This document shows positions 61,701 through 64,000 of a stretch of 64,000 bases of DNA, piece by piece. Position 1 is the stretch's first letter; each line of letters opens with the position of its first letter. The DNA comes from Cyanobacteria bacterium FACHB-502. GTDB lineage: Bacteria > Cyanobacteriota > Cyanobacteriia > Elainellales > Elainellaceae. The stretch is taken from NCBI GenBank assembly GCA_014695325.1, contig JACJNZ010000014.1, positions 124,001-188,000 on the forward strand. Direction: 5' to 3'. Made by a program: the position numbers and the translations under genes. Under the pieces are notes generated by a model. It saw only the letters and a list, made by a program, of their open reading frames with translations. It did not search any database and was not told the origin of the DNA.

Positions 61701-63775
61701 ATCTCTCGAAGCTGCAAGGCGTGTTTACCGGGGCGATCGACATTGCCTCTTCTGCCCAAACTGGCGTGGATGTTCGATTTGACCTCGCTGGGCGAGATTG
61801 GCGATGGGAAGATTATCAAGTCGATCAGGTAATCGCACAGGGACAGTTTCAGAATGGCGTGCTGACGCTGCTGCCGCTCCGGTTTCAGTCGGATGAGTCG
61901 TTTCTCACGTTTTCGGGGCAGGTGGGCGGTGAACAGCAGTCTGGACAGTTGCTTGCCGAAGGAATTCCGGTAGAGGCACTGCGCGATGTGTTCCGGCTGC
62001 CGATCGACATTGAGGGCGATCTAACCGCAAACGCCACCCTGGCAGGCTCGATCGGAGATCCGCAGGTGATCGGGGAAATTCAGCTCAATAATACGATCGT
62101 CAACAATACGGAACTGCCGCCGCTTCGCAATTTGTTTGGCTACAACGATGCGCGGCTGACCTTTGATACAGACTTTGTGCGTGAGCAGCCGCAGACCACT
62201 GCAAACAGTGCGACAAACAATAATGGGACAAACAATCCAGATGGCTCCAGAAACATCACGCCCGAACCCGCCGAACCCACCTCAACCGACGAGTTTTCAC
62301 TCACGGGCAGCATTCCCTACAAGTTTCCCTTTATGACAGTGGAGCCAGCGTCGAGTGCCTTTAATGTCAATCTGAATGTGCGAAACGATGGGCTGACTCT
62401 GATTAACGCCTTTACCGATCAGGTGGCATGGCGCGAGGGACAGGCAGATGTGCAGGTTCAGGCAAGCGGCATTTTGACCGACACTCAGCAAGATCTGACG
62501 ATCGGCGGCACGGCTGAATTTGCTAATGCTCGCGTTTCGGCGCAGGCTCTGCCCGAAGATATCACCAATCTCAACGGCACGATCGTCTTCAGAAACGATC
62601 AGGTTCAGGTGCAAAACCTGCAAGGTGAGTTTAGCGACGGGCAAATCGTAGCGCAGGGAACGCTGCCGATCCTCCTGCCGCTGACCGTGAATAACCCCGA
62701 CAACCAGCCGCCGCTCACACTCAATCTGGACAATATCGCGCTCGATCTGCAAGACCGCTACGAAGGTGATGTCGCCGGACGGGTCATTCTCACCGGAACA
62801 GCTCTGGCTCCAGAAATCAGCGGCGAAGTTTTGCTAAGCGATGGGCAAGTGCAGTTACCCGAAGACAATGGCTCAACGATCGCCGCCGCCCCAACTTCCC
62901 AGTTTGGCAATACAGAGTCCTCGCTTTTCACACCCCCTCTCTTGCAGAGTCTGCGGCTCACGCTAGGTGATGATTTGCGCGTCACCCGCGATCCGCTGCT
63001 GAGCTTTGTGGTGACAGGAGATTTAATTGTGGATGGCACGATCGACGATCTGCGCCCGGAGGGAACTGTGCAGTTGCGGAGTGGTCAGGTCAACCTGTTT
63101 ACAACGCGCTTTAATCTCGATCGCGATTACACCAACACGGTCGTGTTTCAGCCCAGTCGCGGACTCGATCCATTACTGGATGTGCAGTTAGTTGCCTCTG
63201 TCCCTGAAATCACCCGATATCCGGTTCCCAATACTTCTCCGTTTGCCGCTGCTGAAGTTGCCGATCTACCCTTAGCTGCCGATTTTGGTCGCCTGGAAAC
63301 TGTGCGAGTGCAGGCAAGCGTCGCCGGACCTGCCAGCCAGGTGTTCAACAATCTAGAGTTAACCAGTAGCCCCAACCGCAGCGAAACCGAAATTCTCGCG
63401 CTGATCGGCGGTGGCTATGTCAGCACCCTGGCTCAACAGGGCGGCGTGACAACCGCGATCGCCTCCCTTGCCGGATCAGCCGTATTAAGCCAGCTCCAAA
63501 ACCTGATCAGCAACGCCCTCGGCTTAACCGACTTCAGCCTCTTCCCCACTACCCTCGTTTCCGATGATGCCCGCACTTCCACCCTGGCGATCGCCGCCGA
63601 GCTGGGCTTTGACATCACTGACAACCTCTCTGTTTCCGCTCTGCAAATCCTCACCGCCCCCGAACCTACCCAATTAAACCTGCGCTACCGCCTCACCGAT
63701 GAGCTCTCTGTCCGAGGCTCCTCCAACTTCCAGGGAGAAAGCCGCGCCATCCTGGAATTCGAAACTCGCTTCTAA
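58775..63775 (+). CDS. tamB: TamB-family translocation/assembly protein (DUF490)
   Basis: 1666 aa from ATG 58775. The N-terminus is low-complexity and basic (NSPNNNKENQPEQQTSTARQ), followed by a TM anchor (VAGGLLLVGLAGGVWWAW), then a long AsmA-type beta-helical body of repeated strand motifs (for example RIEGESNLDREQTTLRARGE, FRYTNRGISLDVAGQQDRVA). The C-terminal TamB domain is conserved: LRPEGTVQLRSGQVNLFTTR then FNLDRDYTNTVVFQPSRGLD and SSPNRSETEILALIGGGYVS. TamB bridges the inner and outer membranes and is implicated in outer-membrane protein and lipid transport; in cyanobacteria the Omp85 partner is not next to it here. It ends 94 bp before ccdA. Confidence 0.92.
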   Translation: MTNSPNNNKENQPEQQTSTARQNRTGGRRRTVIRAGFVAGGLLLVGLAGGVWWAWRFVNEGLSPLIARQVSTQLNRPVQAGEVEQISLTRIVFGPSAIPATPTDRDRLEMQRVEVTFNPFEVLWDQTLSVDVTLVNAQAFADQNAEGQWITTRARNNENAPDPFIAVEVDALRVRDGTLTLLPYGNVEESEVVDPDEPNPQNPTPEPRDDDSPETLSRNAVARPQIVIRDVDAATLFRNQNRLISYEVTGRPDTGGELRIEGESNLDREQTTLRARGENLLGPDVNLLVPLPVEIRAGRLSSDLEVVFPPEDESLQLNGVVQFQNATGKIKQVPQLLTQVNGRLRFRGQDVFFENVRGRYGLIPTRVGGSLNTQRNYNLRAQVDRTTIRDLFNTFDVDSPVPVSGEVRSQLQVTGAIDKPVVSGVAENLTPIVADRVTFQSAQTRYRVGDSVLAFDGIRAVPRGGGLVTGSGRIGFGENSSVAFNLQGQNLPGDTIARQYGANLNNFAIGLVDAQARLSGSPDNLVTTVDFQAPQATYAARGRVRIAGDRIQLQDGAALVAGGIVRADAESVNGRFTADVQTSGVALRQFSPDLRGLLSGDFQLAGSLNNLSPRAIAASGQVRLSEGLAIINSPLTADVRWLGDRLQVRNATATGFQADGLVFARLEGTPAITNLDLNVNLQDYALSELPINTPEQIRLAGRTNFSGRVTGTPDAPRVAGRLGLNDFRVNQVAFEPRLTGDFRYTNRGISLDVAGQQDRVALTLDDRNRPVSFLVQQGESIAQGRTAGDILTATLENFPLQVLGLAPAADYGIGIVAGEASGQIEANIANLNNPSVIGQLTIDRPALGYIAAERFAGQFRYVDGVAVLQQGELQQGGSRYLLSGTFNSRSDNPLQARIVADQGRIEDILTALQFFNFSDFGRGLRSPVFATAAEVQPFSVGQPDAALINQLRRYSEINLLLSQQAAAREQSSFFPDLSKLQGVFTGAIDIASSAQTGVDVRFDLAGRDWRWEDYQVDQVIAQGQFQNGVLTLLPLRFQSDESFLTFSGQVGGEQQSGQLLAEGIPVEALRDVFRLPIDIEGDLTANATLAGSIGDPQVIGEIQLNNTIVNNTELPPLRNLFGYNDARLTFDTDFVREQPQTTANSATNNNGTNNPDGSRNITPEPAEPTSTDEFSLTGSIPYKFPFMTVEPASSAFNVNLNVRNDGLTLINAFTDQVAWREGQADVQVQASGILTDTQQDLTIGGTAEFANARVSAQALPEDITNLNGTIVFRNDQVQVQNLQGEFSDGQIVAQGTLPILLPLTVNNPDNQPPLTLNLDNIALDLQDRYEGDVAGRVILTGTALAPEISGEVLLSDGQVQLPEDNGSTIAAAPTSQFGNTESSLFTPPLLQSLRLTLGDDLRVTRDPLLSFVVTGDLIVDGTIDDLRPEGTVQLRSGQVNLFTTRFNLDRDYTNTVVFQPSRGLDPLLDVQLVASVPEITRYPVPNTSPFAAAEVADLPLAADFGRLETVRVQASVAGPASQVFNNLELTSSPNRSETEILALIGGGYVSTLAQQGGVTTAIASLAGSAVLSQLQNLISNALGLTDFSLFPTTLVSDDARTSTLAIAAELGFDITDNLSVSALQILTAPEPTQLNLRYRLTDELSVRGSSNFQGESRAILEFETRF

Positions 63776-63869
63776 CCTCGCCCCTCCATCCCTCTACCCC
63801 TCCACCCCCTCCGCATCCCCCACTCGGTAGAATAGAAAAGGAGAACCTCACCGATATCGATCGCCCCCA

Positions 63870-64000
63870 ATGCTGGATTCGCTGCAAACTTTCCTTTATC
63901 ATCTTGCCCATTCCGCCGATACGTTGGTATCCGATCAGCTCGTTCACCTGAGTCCAGTCAGCGTTGGGGTGATTTTTCTGGCGGGACTGCTTACCAGTCT
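63870..64000 (+). CDS. ccdA: Cytochrome c biogenesis protein CcdA (5' end only)
   Basis: ATG 63870 opens a frame to the window edge. The visible 43 residues read MLDSLQTFLYHLAHSADTLV then VSVGVIFLAGLLTSL, the typical start of cyanobacterial CcdA with its first TM and the (truncated) LTSLTPC segment expected next. CcdA carries electrons from thioredoxin across the membrane for c-type haem attachment. Cut by the window end. Confidence 0.75.
   Translation, partial: MLDSLQTFLYHLAHSADTLVSDQLVHLSPVSVGVIFLAGLLTS

Noticed and set aside
1-64000. CRISPR array, rRNA operon or prophage
   Set aside because: No regularly spaced 25-40-bp repeats, no rRNA-like sequence and no phage structural genes were seen on either strand.

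Overview
The window is a stretch of cyanobacterial chromosome. The evidence is psbZ (photosystem II) next to ribH, many genes of cyanobacterial families (DUF3110, DUF760, Npun_F5749-type PPOX protein, DHH-CBS-CBS-tRNA nucleotidyltransferase fusion, bilin-type GAF proteins, FutA), and frequent GCGATCGC (HIP1) octamers. Finer placement is not supportable from the sequence alone, although gene content would fit a Leptolyngbya-like or other filamentous lineage.

Layout. 1-5.8 kb is a repeat-rich accessory zone: a WG-repeat protein cut by the window edge, tsaB, a Uma2-family nuclease-like protein, a small anchored protein, a metallopeptidase-like gene whose N-terminal half lies antisense to a pentapeptide-repeat gene, and a RAYT-type transposase bracketed by REP-like palindromes. 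5.8-14.6 kb is mostly housekeeping: a peptide-ABC permease coupled to a DUF3110 gene, pgsA, rbgA, sfsA, PPOX flavoprotein, cysE, mutY, DUF760, plus a Uma2 remnant and a frameshifted conserved gene. 15.2-20.4 kb is an NAD locus: pncB, nadD, nrtR and nadE, with a collapsed MNT/HepT toxin-antitoxin remnant between nrtR and nadE and a palindromic candidate operator ahead of pncB. 20.7-27.4 kb holds futA (iron), a small exported protein, a UDP-glucuronate-epimerase-like gene, an AI-2E-type permease and proS. 27.6-31.8 kb carries a GAF-GAF-GGDEF-EAL protein with a phytochrome-like Cys-His, psbZ, ribH and tRNA-Gly(GCC).

31.8-46.5 kb holds a HAD phosphatase, an MFS carrier, a glycosidase/RmlD-like reductase fusion, and a same-strand cluster of isoaspartyl peptidase, ATP-grasp ligase, a ferritin-like/hemerythrin/4-TM protein and a membrane protein. 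After it come Mn-type sodA, the DHH-CBS-CBS-tRNA nucleotidyltransferase fusion and an EamA transporter. 46.7-50 kb has a LysR regulator and glmS. 50.2-53.6 kb is a two-gene signalling unit: a CBS-CBS cyanobacteriochrome histidine kinase with both a DXCF cysteine and the canonical Cys-His, followed with no gap by a REC-histidine kinase. 54-57 kb is a plasmid-like partition module: a nuclease-domain/ParA fusion broken by one in-frame amber codon, then a ParB-like gene. The end holds a VanW protein, a very long TamB and the start of ccdA.

The best candidates for something new are the light-sensing CBS-CBCR kinase pair, the isoaspartyl-peptidase/ATP-grasp/hemerythrin cluster, the nuclease-ParA fusion with its amber codon, and the antisense metallopeptidase/pentapeptide overlap. 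No CRISPR array, rRNA or complete insertion sequence other than the RAYT gene was seen.
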